Below are positions 8,623 through 17,299 of a stretch of DNA of 64,000 bases, piece by piece. The position numbers were made by a program, and so were the translations under genes. Source of the DNA: Rossellomorea aquimaris (GTDB lineage Bacteria > Bacillota > Bacilli > Bacillales > Bacillaceae_B); the NCBI RefSeq assembly GCF_020172085.1, contig NZ_JAIVAT010000007.1, positions 62,001 to 126,000 on the forward strand. The letters are read 5' to 3'. The stretch's first letter is position 1. Each line of letters begins with the position of its first letter. The notes below the pieces were generated by a model. That model searched no databases. It was not told the DNA's origin and saw nothing but the letters and a program-made list of their open reading frames with translations.

Positions 8623-10584
8623 CTATTCATCGAATTTTTCTTTGATAAAGGATGGTGCATCCTTCTTTTGTAAACCGTATGCCTGGACGTTCCCTTCGTT
8701 TTTATGCCTGATGATGACGGCATAATCACTCTCTTCGTAATCGTATACAAGTCGGGTCATAAGGGATTCGATTTGTTCAGTATCCTTAATTTCAAATCCT
8801 ATGTCTTCTTCCTTTAAGTCTGAGACAGTCTGTTCTGGGGACTGGGGTAATCGATCAATGAAATCAGCTTGTGCCGTTACATACATCGATTCAATACTCG
8901 ACGTCTTTACGTTTGTATCATCTACATACCCTTTGTCTTTAAGCCACGATAGAAATTTCTTGTCCGTATGCTTGACGTCTGCATGTGCATACATCCCATC
9001 GGGCAAAAGGAGTTCAACGTTATAAAGCTTCACTTTACGACGGTCCTCAAAAGATTCTTGATAGGTTCCTTCTTTTAAGATGTCGATGGCTTCACGGATT
9101 TCAGCAGGATCGGAAATGGTAATGCCGGAATTGTTGCTTATTTCGTTATAGATCGTGATTTTATCGACCTTGTTCGAATCAACACCATAAATTTGTTCGG
9201 TTACCTCTTTATAGTTCTTCATTTTATAGAGAGTAGCATATTCAGATTCTATATCTTCTGTGTTAACCCAGTAATTCCGTACAAGCTTATGCCCATTTTT
9301 TAACTTGTAATAAAGAAAAATCTGGCTCTTCCTGTCTGACTGAGTGTCGTGATCTTGATTGTCCAGTATTTCCTTATGAAGATCCAAAACAGCCTGAATC
9401 GTTTTTTGATCCTTTATAAAGGGATCCTCAATGAGATTTTCAGGGTTATCTGTCAGGGAATAAAAGGTATCACTTACGTGGACAGTTTCTACGTCCGCCA
9501 TATCAGGGACTTTCTTTTCATAGTTAAATAGATCGAATCGGATGCCGATGCCTACCAAAACCATGCAAATGGCGAATCCTGCATATCCCTTCCAGTGACG
9601 GAATACTCTCCAGTGCTTCTCTAATATCATTTGTCCAATATAGTAGCCAATGAGTGACCCGAAGAAATAACCGAACAAGGTCCAGGCCACTGATTGGTAC
9701 ACCCCATTGAAGTACATTCCCCCGAAGAGCATGAAGCAGAAGGAAATTCCGTATTTAAACAATGGTCTCAGGATCGGATGAACGATTGCCTGGGAAGCAA
9801 CCTCCACTTTTCTTGATTGATAGAGAAAGTATGATAATCCATAGAATACGAGTGTGATCACAATGAACATCAAAACGTCTGTACCGGAAAGTAGGTTGTC
9901 TTCCAAGTACGCCGCTTTGATGAGAGGGGAGTATTCCTCCATTTGCACACTGAAGTAATAGTCCTCCGGGAATCCATATAGGAAATTTTTCAGACTGTAG
10001 CAGATGAGTACAAACATCCCTGCCGGTAATAATAGTAAGATATAGGTCAGGGCACCTTGAACAGCGGTCAGCCCAGTGATCATAGCCACAAATGTAGAGG
10101 CTGTGAACAAGAGAAGGTTCACGAGAATCGTGGTTCCGCACCAGATGAAAATGTCTCCGATCCCAATGAATTCATGAAGATCGGTGAGTGTATAGAGAGA
10201 CAGCAAAATGATCGTATTCAAGAGAATAGGGATGATAAGTAGCCCCAATCCCGTTCCTGTAAAATGAAAAAATAGCTTTCTGCGATGAAGCGGGAGACTA
10301 TGTATGAAATCCCCGGCTTGTTTCACATGCAGATAACGGAATAAGAACAGGGAGAGAATAACAGGGATAAACAGCATCAGTCCCACTTGTATCGGGTATT
10401 GAATCATAAAGAGATTATGTTCAATTGTAATGGGATAGGATGGATCTTCATTGGACAACCGGCCGAGGATAGCGACAGGTAAAGAAAAGAGAAGGGCAAT
10501 GAAATAGACAATCCCTACCCAACCAGCATTCCTGAGGCTCAGTATGATGACTTCCTTATTGATCCATGATGTTTTGGATGGCAT
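8623..10584 (-). CDS. ABC-2-type permease with large extracytoplasmic domain
   Basis: A membrane protein of about 653 residues: paired hydrophobic segments in the N-terminal 370 residues, then a long soluble C-terminal region of about 280 residues. I chose the ATG at 10584 over one nine codons upstream because GGAGG sits 8 bases before it. It overlaps the ATPase gene, its probable energy partner. The arrangement GntR, ATPase, permease is that of B. subtilis ytrABC-type operons, which respond to cell-envelope antibiotics. An export or membrane-stress-sensing role is inferred from that context only; the soluble domain is not one I recognise. Confidence 0.7.
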   Translation of the reverse strand: MPSKTSWINKEVIILSLRNAGWVGIVYFIALLFSLPVAILGRLSNEDPSYPITIEHNLFMIQYPIQVGLMLFIPVILSLFLFRYLHVKQAGDFIHSLPLHRRKLFFHFTGTGLGLLIIPILLNTIILLSLYTLTDLHEFIGIGDIFIWCGTTILVNLLLFTASTFVAMITGLTAVQGALTYILLLLPAGMFVLICYSLKNFLYGFPEDYYFSVQMEEYSPLIKAAYLEDNLLSGTDVLMFIVITLVFYGLSYFLYQSRKVEVASQAIVHPILRPLFKYGISFCFMLFGGMYFNGVYQSVAWTLFGYFFGSLIGYYIGQMILEKHWRVFRHWKGYAGFAICMVLVGIGIRFDLFNYEKKVPDMADVETVHVSDTFYSLTDNPENLIEDPFIKDQKTIQAVLDLHKEILDNQDHDTQSDRKSQIFLYYKLKNGHKLVRNYWVNTEDIESEYATLYKMKNYKEVTEQIYGVDSNKVDKITIYNEISNNSGITISDPAEIREAIDILKEGTYQESFEDRRKVKLYNVELLLPDGMYAHADVKHTDKKFLSWLKDKGYVDDTNVKTSSIESMYVTAQADFIDRLPQSPEQTVSDLKEEDIGFEIKDTEQIESLMTRLVYDYEESDYAVIIRHKNEGNVQAYGLQKKDAPSFIKEKFDE

Positions 10585-11458
10585 ATCCGACGTCCTCCAT
10601 TTCATAAACAAAAATTTCTTCGAGCGTCAGCGGCAGCATGTCGAAGATGACCGGCTGATAAGGTTGAATGATGCTTCTCACTTGATGTTCTTCACCGCGG
10701 ACGATGCAGAGGGAAACACTTCCCCGTGCCTCTGAATGCAAAAGCTCGAGCTGACTGAAGAGGTTCTCCGGGATTTCACCTTTGAATGCCAGCTGCACTT
10801 TATGAATGCCGGACTTCAAATCATCAAGTTCCTTCTCCAATATGAATTCCCCTTGATGCAAGATTCCGACATGATCACAAATGTCCTCCACTTCACGGAG
10901 ATTGTGAGAAGAAATGATGATGGTCATTTCCCTGTTGGCTACTTCCGATATCAGCACACTCTTGACTTTCTTTCTGACAACCGGATCAAGGCCATCCATC
11001 GGTTCATCCAGTATCAGTACCTCGGGTTCTGTCGCAAGAGCCAGGATAAAGGCAGCCTGACGCTGAACACCTTTGGAGAACTTATGAAGCTTTTTATGAG
11101 AGTCGATCCTGAATTCTTTAATTAAAGATTTGTATTGCTCCTCATTCCATCTTGTATATGTGTTTTGGTAGAAACGGGCCATTTGATTCAATGTGTAATG
11201 GGAAAAGAAAAACGGTTGATCGGGTATGAAAAACAGCTTTTCTTTCGTCGGGATATTTTCATAAACAGGCTGTGAATCAACCAATATCTCTCCGTTATCA
11301 GGCTTCAGCACTCCTGAGATGGTCTTCAGTAACGTGGTCTTTCCGGCACCATTGGATCCAAGCAGGCCATAAATCGACCCTTTTTGAACAGTGAAAGAAG
11401 TGTCATGAATGATTTTCGTGCCTTCAAAGGCTTTCCTTATGGATTTAATCTCTATCAT
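10556..11458 (-). CDS. ABC transporter ATPase (YtrB-like)
   Basis: About 300 residues: Walker A in LLGSNGAGKTTLLK, a signature replaced by FSKGVQRQAAF, Walker B VLILDEPMDGLDP, and switch histidine in IIISSHNL. The altered signature is common in this subfamily. The start is set at ATG 11458, about 11 bases after AGGAGGG; the ATG at 11467 would lie directly on the RBS. It overlaps both the GntR gene upstream and the permease gene downstream, so the three are translationally coupled. It should energise the downstream permease; the substrate is unknown. Confidence 0.85.
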   Translation of the reverse strand: MIEIKSIRKAFEGTKIIHDTSFTVQKGSIYGLLGSNGAGKTTLLKTISGVLKPDNGEILVDSQPVYENIPTKEKLFFIPDQPFFFSHYTLNQMARFYQNTYTRWNEEQYKSLIKEFRIDSHKKLHKFSKGVQRQAAFILALATEPEVLILDEPMDGLDPVVRKKVKSVLISEVANREMTIIISSHNLREVEDICDHVGILHQGEFILEKELDDLKSGIHKVQLAFKGEIPENLFSQLELLHSEARGSVSLCIVRGEEHQVRSIIQPYQPVIFDMLPLTLEEIFVYEMEDVGYAIQNIMDQ

Positions 11459-11840
11459 CAGGACCATTCCCTCCTACTGATGCCTCGATTTCTGCAATCA
11501 TCTGTTTTAAATCTTCAGATGTGATCCCTAAGTAAAGGGCCTCGGACAAAAGTCTGGACAACTCTTCTTTTACTTTCATGATTTTCTCCGCATTTTGAAT
11601 GTGACTTGAAGGATTAACAAAGCTCCCCCGTCCTTTCACAGAATAAATATACCCTTGGGTTTCGAGTTCCCTGTAGGCTTTTTGGATTGTGTTTGGATTT
11701 ATGGTCAGCTGCTGTGCCAGGGAGCGAACGGAAGGTAATTGTTCGTCAGGCTTCAGCACTTCATTGATAATGAATTCTTTCAGCTTCTCGACTAGTTGTT
11801 CATAAATTGGCTTACGGCTTCTTAAATCAAGCTCAAACAT
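11445..11840 (-). CDS. GntR-family repressor, YtrA subfamily
   Basis: About 131 residues. The N-terminal winged helix-turn-helix (LDLRSRKPIYEQL, then LPSVRSLAQQLTINPNTIQKAYRELETQG) is followed by a short C-terminal helix pair, the size and layout of YtrA-type GntR proteins that control ABC operons. The ATG at 11840 is preferred over GTG at 11846 because GGGAGG stands 6 bases before it. It heads the operon and probably represses it through the inverted repeat at 11854-11887. Confidence 0.88.
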   Translation of the reverse strand: MFELDLRSRKPIYEQLVEKLKEFIINEVLKPDEQLPSVRSLAQQLTINPNTIQKAYRELETQGYIYSVKGRGSFVNPSSHIQNAEKIMKVKEELSRLLSEALYLGITSEDLKQMIAEIEASVGGNGPDDRD

Positions 11841-11853
11841 ATCCACCCTCCCG

Positions 11854-11887
11854 ACTGTATGTAGTGTACTATGTGTCTTAATACAGT
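11854..11887. promoter_or_regulatory. Candidate operator of the YtrA-type repressor
   Basis: A perfect inverted repeat ACTGTAT (11854-11860) and ATACAGT (11881-11887) sits just upstream of the gntR RBS, with an inner partial symmetry (GTAGTGTACTATG). Position suggests autoregulation. A clear promoter could not be fixed. Confidence 0.5.
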
Positions 11888-12049
11888 TAAAGTATATAAC
11901 AAGTTCTGCCAGTTTGGGAAGGGGGGAAATAAAATATTTTCAAAATGAAGAGAAAACCCTGGGAACGGTGAATTTCCCGCACACAACTGACCATAAAATG
12001 GAATTTATGTTAGCATATAGGGAGAATGAAAGAAAAAAAGGGGATTTCT

Positions 12050-12835
12050 ATGGACGTACAAGAACCGATTTTATCGATTAAGAATTTGAAGAAGACATTT
12101 GGGAGCAAGGAAGTGTTGAAGGGCGTCCAGCTGGATGTGTATAAAGGACAGATCATCGGCTATATCGGCCCGAATGGTGCCGGGAAAAGTACCACAGTCA
12201 AGATCATCCTCGGTCTTGAAGAGGACTATACGGGGCAGGTGACTTTATTCGGTAAAGATATATCTGTCAGTTCAGTAGAATACAAGAAACGGATCGGCTA
12301 TGTCCCTGAGATGGCGGATCTTTATGATAACCTGACGGCAGAAGAGTACCTCACATTTATTGCAGAGCTTTATGGGATGGAGGCTGAAAAGGCACAGGGG
12401 AAAGCGGAGAAGCTGATCCGGCTGTTTGGACTTTACGACGTGTATCAATCGAGGATCGCGTCTTATTCAAAGGGGATGAAGCAAAAGATTCTGATCATCT
12501 CCAGCATCTTACATAATCCCGATGTATTATTTCTCGATGAGCCTATCAACGGATTGGATGCCAATTCGGTCATGATCTTTAAAGAGCTGCTCGCCCAGCT
12601 TGCCTCACAGGGAAAAACGATCTTCTACTCTTCCCATATCATGGATGTCGTAGAAAAAATCAGTAACAGGATCGTCCTTTTGCATAACGGACAAATCGTT
12701 GCGGATGGTAGTTTTGAAGAATTGAAGAATCAGAATAGGGAAGGTTCTCTGGAGGAGATCTTCAACCAATTAACCGGATTTAATGAGCACAGGGAAACGG
12801 CAGCGGAGATCGTTTCTGTTGTGCAAGAGGTGTAA
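12050..12835 (+). CDS. ABC-2-type exporter ATPase
   Basis: About 261 residues with Walker A GPNGAGKST, signature YSKGMKQK, Walker B VLFLDEPINGLD and switch histidine in FYSSHIMD. The ATG at 12050 is chosen because AAAGGGG precedes it by 6 bases; an in-frame ATG 24 bases earlier has no suitable site. The permease gene begins 2 bases after its stop, so the two form an exporter or membrane-modification system. It is divergent from the GntR operon. Substrate unknown. Confidence 0.88.
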   Translation: MDVQEPILSIKNLKKTFGSKEVLKGVQLDVYKGQIIGYIGPNGAGKSTTVKIILGLEEDYTGQVTLFGKDISVSSVEYKKRIGYVPEMADLYDNLTAEEYLTFIAELYGMEAEKAQGKAEKLIRLFGLYDVYQSRIASYSKGMKQKILIISSILHNPDVLFLDEPINGLDANSVMIFKELLAQLASQGKTIFYSSHIMDVVEKISNRIVLLHNGQIVADGSFEELKNQNREGSLEEIFNQLTGFNEHRETAAEIVSVVQEV

Positions 12836-12837
12836 TC

Positions 12838-14457
12838 ATGAAGGAATTTCGTACACTTCTGTTTCTGGATTGGTTTCGCGGATTGATTACGAGGCTAGGA
12901 TTCGATTACCGGTTATTGAGAAGAATACTACAAGTCAAGCTTACGATGGATCAAAGACGGGTACCGACGATCTTTCAGCAGCAGGGAAGGAAGCAAGGGA
13001 AGGACGAGAACCGCTTTATTAAATCCCTTTGGGTGTATGCTTTATTTGGATTATTCGTCATTCCCTTCATATTGATGGGAGATCAATACATCTTTCAAAT
13101 GAGCATCACCTTTACCGTGCTCATTTTCATCGTCATGACCTCCATGATATCCGACTTTTCGGTTGTCATTCTCGATATCCGGGATCATACGATTCTCTTT
13201 ACGAAGCCGGTCGAACGAAAAACGATCAGCTTGGCGAAAACGCTGCACGTATTTATTTATCTGTTCTTCCTGACAGGATCTTTGACGGCGATTCCCTTGA
13301 TTGTAGGGTTGATCAATCAAGGTTTTGTGTTCTTTTTGCTGTTCCTTGCAGGGATCATCCTGATGAATATTTTCATTGTTGTGTTTACAGCCATGCTCTA
13401 TTATTTCATCCTCCAATATTTTGACGGTGAGAAGCTGAAGGACATCATTAACTATGTCCAAATCGGATTATCCATCGGGCTCGCCGTGGGTTATCAGATT
13501 GTGGCACGTTCCTTCGAGTTTGTGGACTTGACGGTCTCGTTCACACCTGAATGGTGGAATGTCTTTCTGCCTCCGATGTGGTTCGGTGCTCCCTTTGAAT
13601 GGCTATTGAACGGGAATCACCAGTCGTTGATCCTGATTCTTTCGGGTATTGGCATACTGTTTCCATTCCTTGCCCTGATGGTTTACGTGAAAGCATTGCC
13701 GACGTTTGAGAAGAACCTTCAGAAATTATCTTCACATGACGGGAAAAAGAAGAAAGCATTCCGCTTCGGGGATGGATTCATGAAAGTTTTATCCAAGTCG
13801 AACGAAGAAAGGGCATTTTACCGATTCGCCCAGTATATGATGAAAAACGAACGGGAATTCAAGTTGAAGGTGTACCCTGCCCTTGGGTTTGCCATCATCA
13901 TGCCATTTATCTTCATTTTCAATGGATTGATGGATGGGTCGAGGGAAGACTTACTGACTTCAAGTATGTATCTTTCCATTTATTCTAGCTTCATCGTCAT
14001 ACCTACTGTCGTGATGATGCTCAGCTATTCAGGGAAATACAAGGGGTCCTGGGTGTACAAAGTCGCGCCTGTCAAAAGCAGGGCTTCCATCTACAAGGGG
14101 ACATTGAAGGCGTTTCTTGTTAAATTGTTTCTGCCTTTGTACGCTTTATTGAGCATGGTGTTTATTTATCTATTCGGTATCCGGATCATCCCTGAGATCA
14201 TCGTTGTCTTCATTAGCGCCTGTATCTTTACTGTGATTTGTCTAGGTTTAATGAGGGGTACCCTTCCATTTTCCGAAAGCTTTGAAGGTATCCAACAAAG
14301 CGATAGCTGGAAGGTGCTGCCGTTTTACCTGGTAGTAGGTGTGTTTTTTGGTCTCCATTATCTGGCCCTGAAGATTCCATTAGGGATTCCCGGCTATCTG
14401 GCCATATTATTTGTCGTTAACCTCATCTTATGGAAAACAGCCATTAAGGATGAATAA
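12838..14457 (+). CDS. ABC-2-like exporter permease
   Basis: A 539-residue integral membrane protein with about 12 hydrophobic segments and a charged cytoplasmic loop around 300-350. It follows the ATPase gene with a 2-base gap and has AGAGGTG before the ATG. No substrate-binding protein is encoded nearby, which fits export. The general type is clear from context and topology; I do not recognise the specific family. Confidence 0.75.
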   Translation: MKEFRTLLFLDWFRGLITRLGFDYRLLRRILQVKLTMDQRRVPTIFQQQGRKQGKDENRFIKSLWVYALFGLFVIPFILMGDQYIFQMSITFTVLIFIVMTSMISDFSVVILDIRDHTILFTKPVERKTISLAKTLHVFIYLFFLTGSLTAIPLIVGLINQGFVFFLLFLAGIILMNIFIVVFTAMLYYFILQYFDGEKLKDIINYVQIGLSIGLAVGYQIVARSFEFVDLTVSFTPEWWNVFLPPMWFGAPFEWLLNGNHQSLILILSGIGILFPFLALMVYVKALPTFEKNLQKLSSHDGKKKKAFRFGDGFMKVLSKSNEERAFYRFAQYMMKNEREFKLKVYPALGFAIIMPFIFIFNGLMDGSREDLLTSSMYLSIYSSFIVIPTVVMMLSYSGKYKGSWVYKVAPVKSRASIYKGTLKAFLVKLFLPLYALLSMVFIYLFGIRIIPEIIVVFISACIFTVICLGLMRGTLPFSESFEGIQQSDSWKVLPFYLVVGVFFGLHYLALKIPLGIPGYLAILFVVNLILWKTAIKDE

Positions 14458-14463
14458 TAGAGG

Positions 14464-14495
14464 CGTCCCTGTCTTTTTAGGCAGGGGCGTTTTTG
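14464..14495 (+). terminator. Intrinsic terminator of the exporter pair
   Basis: CGTCCCTGTC pairs with GGCAGGGGCG, followed by TTTTT. Confidence 0.75.
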
Positions 14496-14672
14496 GGTAT
14501 ACACTGTATGAAAATATGGAAGTATAAACGATAGATATGATTGTAATGATTTATACATAGAAAAACGGTGGTCTTTAGTAAAAAAGAAGTATTGCATTTA
14601 TTTTGACATTGAAAGTTTCTTTGATGCAAGATGATATTATTCAACATGTTTGACTGAAGGAGAGTGAATTCT

Positions 14673-15488
14673 ATGTTCATAGATTGGTTAAGCGGATTTA
14701 ATCCTACGATGCAGGCACTGTTTGGAGGCCTCGTAACGTGGGGGCTGACGGCACTTGGAGCAGCAGCTGTTTTTTTCTTTGTGAAGATAGAAAAACATAC
14801 ATTGAACATGATGCTCGGGTTTGCAGCAGGTGTCATGATCGCTGCATCGTTCTGGTCCTTATTGGCCCCTTCAATAGAGTTCAGTGAGCAAAATGGTCAG
14901 ATTCCATGGCTGGCCCCTGCCATTGGATTTTTATTGGGTGGACTTTTTATCAGACTATTAGATTTCGTTGTACCGCATCTGCATTTAGGCAGTGCTTCGG
15001 ATAAAGCGGAAGGCCCACCGACGAAATTCAAGAAATCAACCTTACTCTTTCTGGCTATTACTCTCCATAATATCCCGGAGGGTCTGGCAATCGGTGTCGC
15101 CTTTGGAGCAGCATCACTGGGACTGGGAGATGCCACCCTGGTTGGGGCGATCGGCCTTACAATCGGGATCGGGATTCAAAATATGCCTGAAGGGGCAGCC
15201 CTCTCCATTCCACTCAGGGGTGATGGGATGTCACGTTTAAGGTCCTTTCATTATGGTCAGCTATCAGCCATCGTTGAACCGATTGCTGCTGTTATCGGAG
15301 CGGCTGCTGTCCTGTTGGTGCAGCCCATCTTACCTTATGCACTGGCTTTCGCAGCTGGGGCGATGATATACGTAGTAGTGGAAGAGTTGATCCCTGAATC
15401 ACAATCCTCAGGAAGTACAGACCTGGCTACACTAGGATTAATGCTCGGCTTCGTCGTGATGATGATCCTGGACGTATCCCTGGGATAA
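14673..15488 (+). CDS. ZIP-family divalent metal transporter
   Basis: About 271 residues with eight hydrophobic segments. The metal-binding transmembrane motifs HNIPEG (segment 4) and QNMPEG (segment 5) are those of the ZIP family, GufA/ZupT type, which imports zinc and other divalent cations. ATG 14673 is used because AAGGAG stands 10 bases upstream; an in-frame GTG at 14664 lies inside the RBS. Single-gene unit with its own terminator. The first motif histidine is retained while the segment-5 motif starts with Gln, as in many GufA-like members. Confidence 0.9.
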   Translation: MFIDWLSGFNPTMQALFGGLVTWGLTALGAAAVFFFVKIEKHTLNMMLGFAAGVMIAASFWSLLAPSIEFSEQNGQIPWLAPAIGFLLGGLFIRLLDFVVPHLHLGSASDKAEGPPTKFKKSTLLFLAITLHNIPEGLAIGVAFGAASLGLGDATLVGAIGLTIGIGIQNMPEGAALSIPLRGDGMSRLRSFHYGQLSAIVEPIAAVIGAAAVLLVQPILPYALAFAAGAMIYVVVEELIPESQSSGSTDLATLGLMLGFVVMMILDVSLG

Positions 15489-15498
15489 TGGATGACTG

Positions 15499-15528
15499 AA
15501 AGCATGCGATGAAGTAGCATGCTTTTTT
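15499..15528 (+). terminator. Intrinsic terminator of the ZIP gene
   Basis: AAAGCATGC pairs with GCATGCTTT, followed by further T residues. Confidence 0.88.
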
Positions 15529-15592
15529 ATTTTCCATTAGCTCTTTTCTCAAAGATTGTAGCTATTCTTACACAGTCTATGATCCTACAAAT

Positions 15593-15762
15593 GCTCTGTC
15601 ACCTGAGTCTGTGCTGAAGGGTGAAAGGAACTGCTCCGCTTTCCACGGACGTTCGGCCGAGCCTCCTCAGCAAAGGACGCTTCCGGGGTCTCAGCACGCC
15701 CGTTTTCCGTAGGAGTCTGCGCCGTTCCCTTCACCCTCTACAGAAGCAATTATTGACAGAGC
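15593..15762. repeat. Type A structured repeat, copy 2
   Basis: A 170-bp element with inverted ends GCTCTGTCA (15593-15601) and TGACAGAGC (15754-15762). It matches copy 1 at 4096-4267 in length, ends, inner palindromic arms and the conserved central blocks (GCTTTCCACGGACG, CCTCCTCAGC, CTTCCGGGGTCTC). Confidence 0.75.
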
Positions 15763-15855
15763 TAAATGGTTCATAAAAAAATGAGCATTACTAAATTAGA
15801 TACAATTGATCATTGCAGCTAAGAAAATGATTTGGTTGTAAGTTATGCTTGGACA

Positions 15856-16106
15856 GTTGATTGGAGCGGAAGGTGCTCGACTCCTGCGGGAAACGCTGGA
15901 CAGGCAGAAAAGCGGAGGCGGCTCGTTCAGCCCCAACAAGCGTATGATGAATGGGCCGGGAAGGCGGTTTTTGCCTTCTTGGATCATTTAGCTTATGACC
16001 TCGAGGGGCTAGCCGCCGTAGCTGGATCTTGAGACCCCGCAGGGCGAAGCCAGAGGAGGCTCACCGCCAGCCCCGCGGAAAGCGAGCACCTGGAGCGGAA
16101 ATCAAC
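15856..16106. repeat. Type B structured repeat, copy 2, with internal insertion
   Basis: Same ends as copy 1, GTTGATT (15856-15862) and AATCAAC (16100-16106), but 251 bp instead of 127 bp. The extra sequence, about 15901-16027, sits between the CTCCTGCGGG half and the GAGACCCCGCAGGG half. The insert is itself self-complementary: AGGCGGCT with AGCCGCC, CAGCCCC with GGGGCT, and a central AAGGC/GCCTT hairpin. Confidence 0.7.
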
Positions 16107-16190
16107 TACTACTCGCTATATCCAAAAGCAACAATGTTAACGAAAGCAGCAATTCCCGAAAATAGTATAATGAAAGGGGAGGGGAACGGT

Positions 16191-16733
16191 ATGAAGATTG
16201 GACTTGTAAGGCATTTTAAGGTGACGAGGGGATACCCATCGTCATCAGTAACAAGTGATGAGCTGATGAAGTGGGTGGAAGAATATGATGCGTCAGAAGT
16301 AGAAGAAAATCTGGTGGATCTTAAAGGAATCGACTGGAAGGGGTGCTATTCCAGTGATTTAGCTCGGGCGCAGACAACAGCTGAAACCGTTTACGAAGGC
16401 GAAATCACATTGATGGAGGAACTGAGGGAAATCAGGTTATCTCCACTATTCCGATCTAACAGGAAACTTCCCTTTTTTCTTCATATAACATTCATCAGGC
16501 TTGCCTGTTGGTTTAATCATCGCTCTCAGCCGGAAAGTAGACGGGAAATCGAGGAGCGAATCAGAAGTGTGGTCGATAGAATTATTCACGAAGGGGAAGA
16601 TGTGCTGATTGTCGGTCATGGGGGAATTATGATGTTTATGAGGAAAGAATTGCGAAAGCGTGGATTTACCGGACCATCCTTTAAGAGACCGTCTAACGGT
16701 AAGTTGTATGTATATCAGGACCGGACTGGATGA
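16191..16733 (+). CDS. Histidine phosphatase superfamily protein
   Basis: A 180-residue protein of the phosphoglycerate-mutase-like fold. The catalytic segment is LVRHFKV near the N-terminus, in place of the usual RHGxT, with the second conserved histidine in VGHGG and an SSDLARAQTTAE segment typical of the family. It should remove phosphate from a small molecule or protein; the substrate is unknown. ATG 16191 is used because GGGGAGGGG stands just upstream; a TATAAT (16166-16171) is a probable -10. The frame continues open upstream into the type B repeat, which is not coding. Confidence 0.82.
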   Translation: MKIGLVRHFKVTRGYPSSSVTSDELMKWVEEYDASEVEENLVDLKGIDWKGCYSSDLARAQTTAETVYEGEITLMEELREIRLSPLFRSNRKLPFFLHITFIRLACWFNHRSQPESRREIEERIRSVVDRIIHEGEDVLIVGHGGIMMFMRKELRKRGFTGPSFKRPSNGKLYVYQDRTG

Positions 16734-16773
16734 ATTTAAACGGTAGGTGTGAATAAAGAAGGGGGAACGCAAA

Positions 16774-17100
16774 ATGGAAGAAGTCCATTCTCTGGAAGCC
16801 ATCAAGTCAAAGCTCGAAGCAGAAAAGCTTGTATTGCTATACATATCCAGACCCAATTGCTCTGTTTGTCATGCACTCCTGCCACAGGTGGAAAAGGTGT
16901 TGGAGGAATTCAAATCTGTGTTCCCCATCCATGCCGATGCAGAAGAAATTCCTGAAGTAGCAGGAGAATTCTCCATCTTTACCGTTCCTGTCCTGATCAT
17001 GTTTGTGGAGGGGAAAGAAATGTTCAGAAAAGCACGCTTCGTGCCAATAGATGAACTTCAGAGCCAAATTTCCCGTCTCATAGAGATGTTAGACAACTAA
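16774..17100 (+). CDS. Thioredoxin-family protein
   Basis: A 108-residue cytosolic protein with a thioredoxin fold. The active site is C29-S-V-C32 (RPNCSVCHALLPQVE), rather than the classical CGPC, and the cis-proline segment is FTVPVLIMF. B. subtilis has similar small thioredoxin-like proteins. It likely acts in thiol-disulfide exchange; partners are unknown. AAGGGGG lies before the ATG. It follows the histidine phosphatase gene by 40 bases and may be cotranscribed. Confidence 0.88.
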   Translation: MEEVHSLEAIKSKLEAEKLVLLYISRPNCSVCHALLPQVEKVLEEFKSVFPIHADAEEIPEVAGEFSIFTVPVLIMFVEGKEMFRKARFVPIDELQSQISRLIEMLDN

Positions 17101-17115
17101 ACAAACGTTTGATTA
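17098..17115. promoter_or_regulatory. CAAACGTTTG palindrome, site 1
   Basis: TAAACAAACGTTTGATTA has a perfect 10-bp core palindrome and near-symmetrical flanks. The same 18 bases recur at 45501-45518 and a close variant at 45556-45575, which points to a regulator binding site. Here it overlaps the stop codon of the thioredoxin gene and lies 130 bases before the ECF promoter. Confidence 0.5.
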
Positions 17116-17186
17116 ACTGTAAATATGATTGATTTAATGAGGCTGAACGATCTGCACAGTTGTTTAAGACGACAAAACATCTGATG

Positions 17187-17216
17187 AAAGAGCTGTTATA
17201 ATAATGGCTCTTTTTC
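17187..17216 (+). terminator. Intrinsic terminator after the thioredoxin gene
   Basis: AAAGAGC (17187-17193) pairs with GCTCTTT (17207-17213), followed by T residues. Confidence 0.7.
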
Positions 17217-17244
17217 TATTGTATGGAAATTTATTTAAATGAAT

Positions 17245-17271
17245 TGAAACCATATACATGTCAGCAACGAC
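17245..17271 (+). promoter_or_regulatory. ECF-sigma-type promoter
   Basis: TGAAAC (17245-17250), a 17-base spacer and CGAC (17268-17271) match the Bacillus ECF promoter pattern TGAAAC-N16/17-CGTA-like, directly ahead of an ECF sigma gene. This is the expected autoregulatory layout. Confidence 0.6.
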
Positions 17272-17299
17272 TAATAAATACAGTAAAGGGGGGAAGGCT

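Noticed and set aside
15832-16032. A 66-codon frame in the type B copy 2 insert
   Set aside because: It lies wholly in the structured repeat, and its sequence is explained by palindromic arms.
4096-16106. Insertion sequences or composite transposon between the two A-B pairs
   Set aside because: No transposase gene, both pairs are in the same orientation, and the genes between are ordinary chromosomal ones.
16029-16190. N-terminal extension of the histidine phosphatase
   Set aside because: Extension runs into the repeat; the strong RBS and family N-terminus place the start at 16191.
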